Source: Odontomyia ornata (lineage: Eukaryota; Arthropoda; Insecta; Diptera; Stratiomyidae). Taken from it: DNA of 64,000 bases. The position numbers and the translations under genes are program-made. Of the stretch, positions 30,652-42,715 are shown piece by piece (position 1 is the first letter of the stretch; the number at the start of each line of letters is the position of its first letter). A model generated the notes under the pieces. It was given only the letters and a program-made list of their open reading frames with translations, did no database searches and was not told where the DNA came from. The stretch lies in the NCBI GenBank assembly GCA_963969285.1, contig OZ017740.1:155607319-155671318 (forward strand). Reading direction: 5' to 3'.

Positions 30652-33453
30652 TACGCCAAAGTCACCTAAGTGCAAAATCTTCTTTTTGAGAAAACATCAA
30701 TCAAACGTTGTGAGATATCTGAAAAATCGTATTTTGCATATTTTTGGTTCAGATTATTGTCAAATATCCGTAGAAAGCAATCTTTCACTATTCTACTATA
30801 AGATTCAGATTATGGTTGACCATGGTGTCAGAAATGTCACTTAGGTGAGTTTGGCAAAGTGTGATTTTGTGTAAAGTTACACTTCGGTGCACAAATAAAT
30901 TTGAAAACAACACGTTCAATGTAAAAGTTGTATTTTATTTTTCTTATTGAACATTCAGCATTAGAAAAAATTCAGAAAAACAAAAATCAGGGTTTAAATT
31001 GCGTCCTTATTTTGGTGCTTAGTCATGTTCGTAGCTGGATTCCTCACTTTCATGGGGCTCAGCAACGTTGTCCCTCTAGCCAGACGAACCTATGATTCCC
31101 TAATAGTATGTGTGGTATGGCTTTGGGATGATCAGCTCCTTGCACATTTTTATCAGATCCGCTTTTTTGCGGTTGAAATCGGTGTACGCCTGTGGTGGGG
31201 CTTGGTTGCTGGGTCTTCCTCTAACAGTCTTTAGATTTACAGGTACCAATTCATTTTTATAGTCTTCTTTGTGGAATACAGCTACTCCATCGTCGGTCTT
31301 CCTATACTCAAGGCAGCAAACCTTTCTACAGGGAACAACTCGTTTGTGAAATTTTTTTGCCAACTCAGTGAAATCGAGAAAATCGTCGTATTTCATTGTT
31401 GTCACATGGAGTGGCTTAGAATGGATACGAGAACTTCTAACAATTTGAAACCAAACTTCTGGAACATAAACTGGAATGTTTTTGTATTTCCTTTCCATTT
31501 TCCAGTGAATCGAATCACATTCCGTCTCAGAATGTCCTGGCTCGAAGAAAGAATATTTGATTAGATGCAATGCAGTAGTTTTTAGTAGATGAACACACAT
31601 TGCAGCAACCAGCGAGTTTTTATTCTGTCCAAAACGAGAATCAGACATCATTCTTATTTTCCAAATTTCTGAGTCAGCTCCCAATTTCATTTGCACGTAC
31701 TTCATGAGACAAGAGACTTTTTCATTAGCACCTCTTTTACCATTCGTTTCATTCCACATAAAACAATTGCCGTCATGTGAATTGAGATCGAAAATTGTAA
31801 AGGTATACACGGATAGCTTGCAGTGTTAAAATATTTGACCCCCACCGCCCTTGGGAACATTAAGAACGGCCTCTAAATCAATGTAAAATGACAAGTAGTG
31901 ATTATTTTCTATTGTTGATAAATTTCTGTCGTTATTTCTAGACTCCCGAACTGCATCCTTCCTCTCAATGTGCTTATTATATTCAACCTCTAATGCCTCT
32001 CTGTCACCTATAGATTCCGCTTGATGCATCAAACATTTACTGCACTGATCCTTCTTTGGACGAAAAAATCCAACATTAAACTCTCGGAACATTTTTTTAA
32101 ATTTATTAAACAAAACTTTTTCCTTTCCATCCTGTACACAGCGTTCCACAAATAGTCTGTACATAATAGAGATGTTCAATGTTATATCTAAATATTTTAT
32201 ACTAGAAAATCTGCGGCAATAGTGTGACTCAATTGTTGGAAAAGAACAAATGAATCCCCGAATGTACTTTTTAGCTTCAGAGGATAGTTTGTTGGATGGA
32301 GTATGACGCCCTCTCATGTCTGGTTCCTCTATTCCCGTGTCCGTATTCTTTTCAAAGTACTACGTACTAAAGCTTCTGTGATGTCCAGGGTGGTTAGAAA
32401 AAATTCAGGACATACCTGAATTTGATCATTGCCAACAGTCAGAGTATAAACACGAGTAAATACTCTCTGTGTATTATGAGCCCTGGTTGAACGCTTCTTG
32501 GCTGTATTACTCACATGTTGAGCAAGAAAAGATTTCTGATGATCTTTTGATGGTGACCTTCTTAAACCGTCACCTAAGAATCCAGAATATGACTTACCCT
32601 TCAATCTCTTCTCAAGACGATTATGCTTCTTCTATTTTCTTTTACCTCGTTTTTCAGGCAGTCCACCATTGATTTCTCCATTCTCTTCGTTATTTAAACT
32701 TGAAGGTCCTAGTTGAAGTGAATCCCAAAAGAGCTCATCTTGGTCATTCCTGTTCGATGCTGAAAAAAAAGGTGCAGAGCACAATTCATATTCCTCAGGA
32801 TAATCCAAAGAAAAAAAGAATAATTAACGAAAAATGTGTTTTATTGAGATTACCTCTTATAAGTTTGCTTCTGTGAAGTACTGAAGATGGAGCGCCAGGA
32901 AACAATCTGCTGCTGTTACTGTCAGATGATTCATTTTCAGGGAAATAAACTTCATCAGAATCTGAAAACGTTTCCTCTCTCTCCCTACTAGCGCACGTTG
33001 CAATAATTTTTCTCGACTTGGTTGAATACATTTTCAAGTCTCAAAAATTTGCTTCCAGAACGTCAAAATTACAGAAACACGACTAGTAACGAAGAGCAAG
33101 CGATAATGATTAAACTTAAAATCTGCGTCGGTCAGAAACAGTTGAACAAATACCACATAACCAGTTTACTATGGAAACTACTTCCCGTGCATTGAAAGTG
33201 AACATCGGCGATCCATTTCAGAGAGGAACAAATGAAGTACGCTTTGCTAGACTCACCCAATTGATAAATAAGTTACTTTGTCGAAGTATAAAATGAGAAT
33301 TTTGTAGATGTGTGAAATGTTGAATGATAATTTAACCTATTTGGGATTGGAATTCAAATGCATACCTGTGGCATATTGTACAGTGACACCTAACAATTAT
33401 GAGAATCAACCTCAGTAAAAACGGATAAAAATGCACTTAGTGACTTTGGCGTA
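30652..33453. mobile_element. 2.8-kb terminal-inverted-repeat element coding for a DUF7869-like protein
   Basis: The left end TACGCCAAAGTCACCTAAGT (30652) and the right end, reverse complement TACGCCAAAGTCACTAAGTG (33453), form inverted repeats of about 24 bp with one indel. A second, inverted version of the terminal sequence (GTCACTTAGGTGAGTTTGGC) lies just inside at 30836-30855. The element carries one minus-strand gene, almost filling it. Flanking 9-mers are only partly alike, so the target duplication is uncertain. The combination of terminal repeats with this protein family suggests a DNA transposon whose transposase is the DUF7869-like protein. Confidence 0.7.
31100..33031 (-). pseudogene. 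DUF7869-like putative DDE transposase, two exons, lightly damaged
   Basis: Exon 1 starts MYSTKSRKIIATCASRE at 33031 and ends at 32854 before a GTAATC donor. The acceptor after a T-rich tract gives exon 2 from 32759, joining in frame (LIR-A-SNRNDQDELFW). Downstream: RPKKDQCSKCLMHQAE (zinc-like cysteines), SFYIDLEAVLNVPK, SDSRFGQNKNSLVAAM, and FFEPGHSETECDSIHWKMER followed by PEVWFQIVR. The D, D and E of these three blocks sit where related uncharacterised insect proteins have FDLQ, SDNC-GQNKN and GH-x3-E-D. I infer an RNase H-like DDE core. Damage is limited: a TAG at 32632-32634 (possibly inside a further small intron), a shift near 32330 and a shift in a G-run near 31840. The acidic N-terminus (SDSDEVYFPENESSDS) resembles piggyBac-type leaders. 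Confidence 0.7.
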
Positions 33454-33734
33454 TTATCGACGATATGTAACACCAATGATGCTGAATTTTCCGACTGAAA
33501 TTTTACACGAAAGATTCGATAACAATAGATTTGTTGGTAACCTTACCGTCAAATGTGGGCTTGTATGGCTACCTACATCGTACCAAATAGCAGTCCATTG
33601 TTGAATTTTGGATCTTTGTGTCAGCTCCCTCAAAGCCAGAACACCTTTCAATGACCAGCGCCTAGCCTGCTTCTAGGCTTATTGCATGCCCGCCTATAAT
33701 ATCCGTGAGCCTATGTCGTACTCATATCGCAATC
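33454..33734 (+). other. Short stretch with no gene seen
   Basis: It lies between the DUF7869-like element and the second DD36D copy; no feature was recognised. Confidence 0.4.
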
Positions 33735-34945
33735 ACATAAAGGGTGGTCCAATCATAATGCACAATATTAATTGTGAGTCACACCGAAACGTCAAGTTTT
33801 TCGCCCAACATAATTTGACATTTCTTTGTTTCAGTGTTTGACAAATTCAATAATTGAGAGTTACACAATGAGCAGCGCGTTATGGTTGTTGAAGCCTTTT
33901 ACGAAAAGGGGCGTTTAAGTCAAAATGCATTTCGTGCACTTCGTGCACTTCGTGATTTTTTTGGGCAAATGTGACCAAATGTGTCCACAATCGGAAGAAC
34001 AGTGCGCAAATTTCAGCAGATCGGGTCTGTAGGAAATGTGAAATCACCTGTGCATGCTCGCCCGGTTCGTTCAGCGGAAAACATTGCTGTTATTCGCGAT
34101 GGTGTGGCAGAAGACCCGTCAACCTCGACTCGTCGTCATGCCAAACAATTAAACATCTCACGAACATCACTGATGTGAATTTTGAATAAAGATTTGAATT
34201 TACATTCTTACAAGGTTCAATTGCCTCAAGAGCTGAAGCCTACTGACCATTTCAAGCATCGGCAGTACGCCGAATGGTTGCTTGAACAGACAGAAGGGAA
34301 TGGTGACTTTACAAAGAAAATCATCTTCAGCGATAAGGCAAACTTTCATCTCAGTGGATTCGTTAACAAGCAGAATTGCCGCATTTGGGGAAATGAGAAT
34401 CCTCGAGTGATTGTTGAAAAGCCGATGCATCTACAAAGAGTGATTATTTGGTGCGGTTTGTGGGCTAGCGGCGTCATTGGGCCGTACTTCTTCGGAAATG
34501 AGGACGGCCAAGCAGTTACCGTATATGGTGTTCGCTATTGCGAGATGATAACGGACTTGTGGCCAGAAATTGAGGTTATGGACCTGGACGATATGTGGTT
34601 CCAACAGGATGGTGCCACTTGTAAAATAGCCAACGAAACGATGGCTCTTTTGCGTGAGAAATTCAATGGTCGTGCTATCTCACGTTGTGGCGATGTTAAT
34701 TGGCCCCCACCATGATGTGATTTGGCACCGTTGGACTTCTTTCTCTGGAGATATTTAAAAGAAAAAGTTTACGTTAGTAAGCCCAAAACAATTCAAGGGT
34801 TAAAGGATGAGATAATTCAGCACATTAACAACATTGAACCTCAATGATTTCTCAGAGTCATTGAAAATATGGACCATCGGATAGAAGTAAGCCACCGTAG
34901 CATGGCCAGCATTTGGGCGATAAATTGTTACACACATAATTGTCA
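33735..34945 (+). mobile_element. IS630/Tc1-mariner-type element with DD36D spacing, copy 2
   Basis: It begins about AAGGGTGGTCCAATCATAAT. The right end is not clearly complementary and abuts a mariner at 34946-34947, so it may be truncated. The interior holds the best preserved transposase of its family in the window. It is clearly diverged from copy 1. Confidence 0.65.
33981..34920 (+). pseudogene. Transposase of the DD36D element, copy 2, nearly readable
   Basis: Frames 33981-34178 (TIGRTVRKFQQIGSVGNVKS, HTH) and 34182-34920 are read without internal loss of the core. The core shows IIFSDKANFHLSGF (first Asp), WGNENPRVIVEKP, DDMWFQQDGATCKIA (second Asp) and NWPPP-stop-CDLAPLDFFLWRY (third Asp). 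One TGA replaces Arg in the NWPPR block and another lies near 34845. The spacing of 36 residues between second and third Asp is the same as in copy 1. The N-terminus, before 33981, is shifted. Confidence 0.85.
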
Positions 34946-34947
34946 TA

Positions 34948-35824
34948 CGAGGTGTGACAATTAAGTAATGAGACTGATTTTACTGCCGCGCTTTAGGTAA
35001 ACCTGCGACCTTGAAATTCTCTTTTCCTTCCCCGGCATCCTTCTCCTTTCCAGTGATATATTTACCATCGCTCTAGCTTGTTTAGTTCGCCTGCTGTGTC
35101 GTGTTGAGTAGACGTGTGTTGGTGGTGCTCGTTACGAAAATGCGCCAGATTGGGCGAAACAGCCTCGGAAACGTACGCTAAAATTGTAAAAGTGCATGGT
35201 GATAGTGCTCTTAGTCGTGCCCAGGTGTTTCGATGGCATAAAGAATTTAAGAAGGGGCGTGAAAGCGTGGAAGATGAGGCGCGGAGGTGCGGACTGACGC
35301 GAATGCGCAGCGTTTGCGCACCCTAATCCGTGAAGATCGACGTTTAACAGTTCGAATATTTGCCTCGGAACTGTGTATGAACCGTTAAACAGTCAGACAA
35401 ATTTTAACCGACGATTTTGGGATAAAAAAGTTGTGAGCGAAGATGGTTCCAAAGAACCTTTCCGAGGAGCAAAAGCAGCATCGAATGACCGTCGCAGAAG
35501 ACTGTTTGGAATAAGTGGAAAACGATTCCACGCTGCTTGATCGAGTTATTACAGGCCTGTGACTGTTTTTGGTCCCTAGAAGAAAATCGGTGGTCAAAGG
35601 AACCTATTTTTAGTCGATAACGGACATCCAGGTGGCCGTGAGAGGGTACCCGCAGATATCCCAGTCGGAGCGTTCCAGAAATGTTACGAAGCATGCAGAA
35701 TGCGCTGGAATCGTTGTATAGCTGCCCAAGGGGACTACTTTGAAGGGGATGGCAGAATTGTAGAATAATTTTTAAATGTGCGGTTTTCATGGAATCAATC
35801 TCATTACTTAATTGTCACACTTCG
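34948..35824 (+). mobile_element. Internally deleted mariner with intact terminal repeats
   Basis: Terminal repeats of about 30 bp: CGAGGTGTGACAATTAAGTA on the left and, in reverse complement, CGAAGTGTGACAATTAAGTA on the right, flanked by TA (34946-34947, 35825-35826). The N-terminal part of the transposase is readable at 35114-35330: ETYAKIVKVHGDSALSRAQV and FRWHKEFKKGRESVEDE, a typical mariner HTH region. The C-terminal part near 35620-35770 includes NGHPGGRERV and GDYFEGDGRIVE. The middle with the catalytic residues is missing or scrambled. Length 877 bp against about 1.3 kb for a complete mariner. Confidence 0.85.
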
Positions 35825-35826
35825 TA

Positions 35827-37161
35827 GATCCTACTATTATAATAAAATATATTAAGATAAATCTCTGAAAACTTTTTATATTATTTACGATTAATATCGT
35901 GCGTTTATGTTGTACCACCAAATTATGGAGTTCTTCTCCTCGGTGACGACCAGAAGAATTGTTTAGAACATGCTCCTTCGCAGTGTGGTCCACGGTGCAT
36001 CTGTATTGAGCTTTTCGGGTGCCGTAGGGAACTAAGAAATTGGTCCGTGTCAAGTGACGAGTTTACTTAGCCGCCTGAGCGGACAATGTGTACCAAAAAA
36101 TTTTCTCTCCTGCATAAGACTTATATGAATTTTTTGGAGACCCCTCTAATTGGAATCATCCAACACTTTTCACCTGGTAGTGAGCGACATTCATTTTTCC
36201 GGATGTCGGATGATACATGCCAACCATGACAGAATTATTGAGACTTTTTAGATATCTTCCGTCACCCACCTTAGGCGCGTTCTATGCGCGCAAATTTATT
36301 GAGCATTTTTGGAAGTGCCTGGTAAACATAATTGTTGCAGAGCATAAAGGCTCGATAAATTTGCTTGCATTTATATAATACAAGTACTCTCCTGCCCACT
36401 CGAATTGTTAATATAATCGCAAATTATAGTCCATATACCCTTTATACCTAGATGTCGGCGATAAAAGTTCATTTGGGATTTCCTTGAAGCATAGTGTAGC
36501 TTGCGTAATATATTGACTGTTGTATTTGAAAATGATGATGTTAATTTTATGAGTTTGAAAATAGAGTCCCGAACATCCGATTGTTTTTCATTCTTGTTTT
36601 ACATAATTCGGATACAGTTAAATTAATGTGCGCGTACAAAAACTTTTGCTTAAGCTGAAGACAAAAAGTTATAATTCAAGGCTTCCTAAACAATCAGTTA
36701 CTTCAAGCTAAAAATTTGTTCTTCGGACTATCATATTTTTCTAATTAGTTCGTTTTCTATCGAAACTGTTGCTGTTGTGCCTGATATTTATTTACAGCCA
36801 AAAATTAGTTTCTGTTATTTTAATAATTTAAACATTTATTTATAATTTAAAAATGGGATAAATTTTAGTTTTAAGTACTTTAAATGATTTTCTTACAGCA
36901 AGCGCTGCCAAAGTAATGTTAAGATCTGATGCTTGCTTCATAACCAAATTCCTTTTCTTTCTTTATTGTTTTTCTAATTTATACCTAATAACCTCTGCAC
37001 CGGTGTTATTGACGTAAAAATGACTAATAAAAATGCACATGCTAAATAACGCTTCTATCATGCATGATCTTCCTATAATTTTGCAAATTAAATTCGATTT
37101 CGCGTTGTCAATTACTTGCTAACACTTTCATTTTGTTTTTCTTATTCTCTTCTCATTACAG
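35827..37161 (+). other. Host intron end, no gene seen
   Basis: 35.8-36.1 kb holds a minus-strand frame of 81 codons that I cannot assign. The rest is AT-rich. It ends with a pyrimidine-rich acceptor TTCTCTTCTCATTACAG (37145-37161). Confidence 0.6.
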
Positions 37162-37521
37162 GGGTTAACATGGGTTATATAGAAAATAGTTACTCAAATT
37201 CAAACAACGGCGGTAGTGTAAATTCTCAGGATTCATTATGGCAAGTGAAAATGTCAGCAGCAGCTGGCAATCAAACAAATTTAGTTCCATCACATAATTT
37301 TGTTGAGCGACAGCCATCATACGGTTACGACCCATTAACACATGGCGGCTATGGTGCAGTCGACGATTATGCACCATATCCGCATTTAACAACGACACCA
37401 AGCCAACATGGCGATGAATATCATAATATGCGAAATAGCCAAAATCCATCCAGACAAGACTATTGCAGCGATCCGTATGCATCAGTACAAAAACCAAAGA
37501 AGAGAATCGATCAACATTTAG
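37162..37521 (+). CDS. ed: Echinoid-like adhesion receptor, cytoplasmic-tail exon
   Basis: A 360-bp exon between a strong acceptor and a GTGAGT donor (37522). The first two bases complete the Trp codon started at 16212, then VNMGYIENSYSNSNNGGSVN, SQDSLWQVKMSAAAGNQ, PSYGYDPLTHGGYGAVDDYA, SQHGDEYHNM, YCSDPYASVQKPKKRIDQHL and one more codon base. The tail is rich in Tyr, Ser and Asn with several potential phosphotyrosine sites. It enters and leaves in phase 1, so it could be skipped without shifting the frame. In Drosophila Echinoid, as I remember it, such a tail continues to a PDZ-binding C-terminus (EIIV), which must lie in a later exon not found in this window. Confidence 0.7.
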
Positions 37522-40324
37522 GTGAGTACCAGCAATCCTTTATATTCTCCATTTTCTCAAGAATTTAAATCCTTTTATGCAAATATTAATCTCAAATAAC
37601 TTAATAATCCTTAAAAGATAGGATAATATTTAGTACACAAAGCAGACAAGCAAGCAAAGCCTCAAACAAGTATTTGTCACCAACTCATCCCCAATTGCAC
37701 TGCAATCAGCTTTAGAAGCTGCAACACTTCTCTGTCCTTTCAACAAGTCTCAAATCAAATATAATGACCCTATTAAGTGTACTACCATTTATCTTTCCCC
37801 GAGACTTTATGATTTCTAGCTGTTTTGAGTTGGTCCTTGTGCAAATTCAATTTAAATTATTGCTAGAATTCAGGAAAAGCCAACACCATTACAAAGGCTT
37901 CAGCATCTTCCAGGCACATACGAGTACTGATGAGAATGTAATTATTTCTTAAGGACCAAAAGTTAGTCCTTGTTTCAGGCATTGATCGCTTCATTTATAA
38001 TCTTTGGGAGGAGAAGGATTGTCCATGTCACGTGATCACATAAATGTCCATGTAGACGTAATCCTATGACACATAAATATGAATTCATAGTCTCCTCGCT
38101 GCCATTCACCAAAGGTAGTACCTATACAAATCCTGTCTTCCGTATCTAATTTTCATAATCATAAATTTATCCTTAATCACAGCTCGAATCTCTTAAGGGG
38201 TGAGAAGATTGCGGGGCTCTAACTAGAATAGAGTCTGAAAATGAACGTAGGACGTGGGCCCAATGTCTGTATATTTAAAAGGAAGATGATATTGGGGTTT
38301 CTGTTATTAGTCCCAGAGGATATCATTGATGCTATTATTTTGCACGGGATGTATGAGATGAGTTTGACATTGTTTTCGCTTATCGATAATTTGCGCATGA
38401 ATTATACAGGATTCAGGTCTATGAGTTATTATTGCCTAAGGTACTAATCACGTTGCTAGTGAATATGTCTTTCAAAGATTCTGCAATTAAACTACGGAGA
38501 GATTACATGCCCTACGTATAACGGATGGAAATTAAGATAGAGGAAGTTAAACTATTGAAAACATCACGTGCTTGCAGAGTTTTTCTTGCTGAAACTCTTG
38601 AAGGGTTATTAAACGTTTATTTGTCTGTAGGTATGCTTAAGGCAATCCTTAGGTGATAACAAATGTTTCTGAAAGTTGAGCTAATTAAGTTGAGCTGGAA
38701 TAGAAGTCGAGTAGGGAACATGAAAATCCTTTTGTATCAAAAGGAGTCGAGATCAATCTTGAGGGAATGAAAAGTAGCTTATCCAATTTCGAATCAGAAT
38801 ACGATTTCCTGTTTACACAATCTTATCAGAGTATCAAATACATGTTACCTGAGACCAAAAATCAAATCACAACCCTTTAGTGGATCAATTCAATCCTATT
38901 ATTTCATTTGGGATTCATTTACAATAACATATTCTGACCGTTCTTTGAACAACATGATTCCTATATTTGCTCCACATGCTAATCCTTAATTTAAATTGAA
39001 AAGTTCAACAATGGTCACAGACATTTGGGTTTCAGTTCTACTATTACCATCGCCACAAGCAATGCTAACTGGTATCCTGATGCTTACTCCCCGGGCCACT
39101 ATATATTCACATTCCACTAGTTCAGAGCTCTGTCAAACTGACGACGTTTGTTCTGATTTACATTCATACATTAACAACTCATAGAAAATAGCGTTCATAG
39201 ATGGTAAATGATATATAGTGGCGTTTTATCCAATGAAAAGCTCTCAGAGGGTGAATTCCTCTTAATTTAATTTATAATTAAATGAATTTCTACGGTTTAG
39301 ACGTCAGGGATAAAATACATTCATAATGTCACTAGTGCGAGCATATGTGTAAGTATGGCACGGAAGCAAAATAACATTTATATGCGGGCCAGGAATGGAA
39401 GTGGATTTCAAATCTGGCCGTTTTTCAGTGAATATGTCCTCATGTGGAATGGACGCACACTATATGGGTTTTGGACATCGTGGTCCAGCCTGAAGTAGTT
39501 CTCGTTTCAGAAATGGTGTGAGAAGTTGCCAAGTTTCAGCCCTCACCCGATATGGAAATTCACGTCTGTATAGAGACGAATAATATTTGAATAAAATGGC
39601 AAACGTTAAGGCAACATATACAGGAAATTAGATTTTAAAATAGCCTCAAACTGTCACACATATCGCTTTCCGTCATTCTGTTACAAATGAGAAATGAATT
39701 AGATATTCGCTGGTTTATAATAAGGTTTTTCAGCCAATGGCTTACCAAATTTATTCCTTATTTATGTATGCAGTAGATTTTCAATTCTACATAAATTCCA
39801 TAAAGGATAGTAAATGCAGAAAAATTTGGATTACCATAATAAGCCTGTCTAAAAAAAGGGTTGATTTTTTTCAATAAAAGCAAAAGCTTCAATACAACTT
39901 GTCAATCGATTTCAACTTTATTTATCCAATTTCAAGCTATAAACTATACTTTGTGAATATTAGCCTTGATTATTTAAATACGATACGCATTTAAATAATC
40001 GAGGGTGGCATTATCATTGTTACTTGGCGTGTAGTATTCTTCAAAATAAACCATATTCAACTGAATAAAACTCTCCATATCGAGAAGCAGTTCCGCAAGT
40101 CAATTCTCGGAATTGCAGACCATTTGTCGTTGATTGGAATTTTAAATCTTGAGAACAGGGGCTACTTGAGGGTGTACGATGGATAGTGAAGTTGTAAAAT
40201 CTTCGCCTCCAAGTGACAAGCCGTTTCTTCCTTATTGCGATGCTTCCAAGATAAACTTATTTGTTGACTGTCTGTTTAATGGGGCTTATTCACGGTGATG
40301 ATCGCATTCAAACCATTCATCAAT
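37522..40324 (+). other. Host intron, no gene seen
   Basis: It begins with GTGAGTACC. AT-rich, without coding frames of quality or a recognised repeat. I searched for the expected last exon of the receptor and saw none. Confidence 0.6.
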
Positions 40325-40333
40325 GACTTGAAA
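40325..40333. repeat. Target-site duplication of the R1 LINE at 40.3 kb
   Basis: GACTTGAAA, repeated at 41704-41712 directly after the A-rich tail of the LINE. Confidence 0.75.
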
Positions 40334-41703
40334 CATCGGGTGTTGCTCAGGGATCTATCCTTGGTCCGGACCTGTGGAACCTGTCTTACGACGGGCTACT
40401 GAGACTTGAGATGCCAGATGAGTCGCGCTTGGTCGGCTATGCGGATGATGTTGCGGCTCTGGTCGCTGGACGCACCGTTGAACAAGCGCAACTTAGGCTA
40501 GGTATGCTAATGCGCCGAGTGAGGGACTGGATGATTGCTCGCTCAGTTTAAAAAGAGAATCACTAGAGTAAGGATGATCAGTATTGGAGACATGCGAATT
40601 GAATCGAAGCCATCGGTGAAGTACCAGGGGCTACTGATCGACTCGAAGATGAGTTTCTCAGAGCAAATCAGGATAACGGCTGAGAAGGCTGCTTCGGGAA
40701 TATCGGCTCTGAGTCGACTTATGGCCAACGTAGGGGGACCCAGCCCATCAAGAAGACGCCTTTTGATGAGTGCTGTAGGGTCAGTGCTACTGTATGGAGC
40801 AGAGGTATTAGGCGACGCTCTCAGCAAGGAGGTATACCGAAAACTTTTGGCACAGGTACATAGAAGAGTAGCACTGAGAATTGCATCTTCGTATCCGACA
40901 GTCTCTGATCCGGCGGTGAGAGTTATTGCAGGCAAGATACCTGTCACCCTCCTTGCTAGAGAGCGTCGCGCTATTTACCTGCGCCGAAACGAGGATGCGA
41001 GGGAGATGGTTGTCCGCGAGGAGAAACAGCGCTCGCTCAACGATTGGTAGCAGTCTTGGGTCAATTGCACGAAGGGAAGGTGGACTGCGCGCCTCATCCC
41101 GGACGTGAGACCGTGGCTAAATCGAAGGGATGGTGCGACTGACTTCTATCTGACCCAGCTTTTAAGCGGGCAAGGGTGTTTTCAGCCTTACCTGCACAAG
41201 ATTGGTAAGTCACGGTCCCCCGTTGCCGGTTTTGCCCAGGAGAGGAGGACAATGCCTGCCACACATTTTTTGCGTGTACAAAATGGGTCAGGCTGCGAAG
41301 GGAATTCTACAGGGAGACGGGAGAGCTCACCCCGAATAATATAGTTGCGGTGATGCTCGAATCGGTTGACAAATGGAATCAGGTGGCACATTATGCTCGG
41401 GCAGTCCTAAAATATAATAGGGACTCACAGCAGCCGAGGGCGCTGGGGCTGGGGTATCGCTTTTCTGGCACTTCCTTTTCCCCTCTCCCCTCCCGCTAGG
41501 AAAGGGATCCCCCAGGTTGAAGGCGGCTAACGGCGTAACAAAACGAGAACTGGCCCGAAGTAATGTGTCGAACGGTTCCAGGCTGGGTTCAGGTTGACAG
41601 GGGAGGATTTTAGTGGGTAGTCCAGTCGCCTTCTTGTAAGCATGAGAGTCCCGCACTCTGTGCATAAACGGCATTTACTTCCCTACCACAAAAACAAAAA
41701 AAA
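40334..41703 (+). mobile_element. R1-clade LINE, 5'-truncated
   Basis: It starts within the reverse transcriptase (SGVAQGSILGPDLWNLSYDG read from 40336), keeps YADDVAALVAGRTVEQAQLR, loses about 20 codons after RDWM (near 40540), then continues in the frame 40535-41050 (TRVRMISIGDMRIESKPSVK, SALSRLMANVGGPSPSRRRL). The C-terminal region, 41105-41400, carries HFLRVQNGSGC-like remains of the zinc motif. The 3' end is CCACAAAAACAAAAAAAA. Flanked by a 9-bp direct repeat. It has at least two frameshifts. Close relative of the copy at 47-52 kb. Confidence 0.9.
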
Positions 41704-41712
41704 GACTTGAAA

Positions 41713-42079
41713 TTATTCCTACTCTGCCAAAATTTCTCGCTAATGCTTCACTGAAAAATATTGAAGTATTATCAGCTTCTTCCCAAATTGGACCTTTTAT
41801 TGTCGAAACAAAAAATGAATATTTCAAACAATTTCACGGTTATTGAAATGATTACTGTTAAGTGTTTGAAAACTTTTCGTTTATAGCTCTGTATAAAAGC
41901 ACCAAGTTTTAGTTACATTACCGAAGCTAAATAAAATAAATGAATATTTAAGTGAGAAATATTGTCCTTGATTTGATGTCTTGTATATCGTTTATACAAA
42001 GTAAAATTTCGCTTAGTTGGAGTTGCAATAATTATAAAGGCAAAAAAAATCGATACATTTAAAGCCAAATTGCCCTTGA
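41713..42079 (+). other. Host intron stretch, no gene seen
   Basis: AT-rich and unremarkable. Confidence 0.5.
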
Positions 42080-42715
42080 AATACGAGGGCGTTCCGATCA
42101 GTACTTAGCCTCACCGCCCGTTGGCGCAACGATCTCAAGAGGGATTCACTATTGCGTAGTACATTCTCGTAGATGGCTATTATCTCAAAATTTCAGCCGG
42201 ATCGGACTCATAGTTTTATTTTGACCGCGTGTGGAAGCGGGCGTGTCCGCGGATTTTAGAAAAATTGAGAAAGCGCAATATCGGTCGGTGATTTGATTCG
42301 TGGTCTTGGAAGGGATATCACGAAGCGAAATTAAAGAGCGCTTGAATGCTGTGTACGGTGACTCTGCTGCTGTGATGGCGATCTTCTAAAATGGTTTAGC
42401 GAGTTTCAGCTTGGTTGCACGTCGGTTTTTGATGAGCCATGCTCAGGTGCCCCGAAAACGGCTACCACGGAGGATAAGGTGACAAAAATCCACAAGCTCG
42501 TGTTACCAGACCACCGATTGAAGGTGCGCGAGATAGCTGAGACAGTAGACATCTCGAAAGACCGCTTGGGTCATATCCTACATGAAATTTTGGGCATGAG
42601 AAAACTGTCGGCGCGATATGTGCGGCTTTTGCACACTCCGGACAACAAATGCAACAGTGAGACCACTTCAGAGAAGTATTTGACGCTGTTTAACTCTTTG
42701 CGGGGCAAAATATGA
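42080..42715 (+). pseudogene. Mariner-type transposase fragment, N-terminal
   Basis: Starts with TACGAGGGCGTTCCGATCAG, a terminal-repeat-like sequence. The broken N-terminal HTH is followed by a readable frame (42479-42715): KIHKLVLPDHRLKVREIAET, VDISKDRLGHILHEILGMRK and SARYV. This is the second helix-turn-helix and linker of mariners related to mori/maT types. Everything after about residue 130, including all catalytic Asp, is missing, and no right terminal repeat was seen. Confidence 0.75.

Noticed and set aside
35808..36053. Minus-strand frame of 81 codons beside the mariner
   Set aside because: Partly runs into the mariner terminal repeat; the rest has no recognisable motif.
40535..41050. 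Plus-strand frame of 171 codons as a host gene
   Set aside because: It is the reverse-transcriptase part of the 5'-truncated R1 LINE with target duplication.
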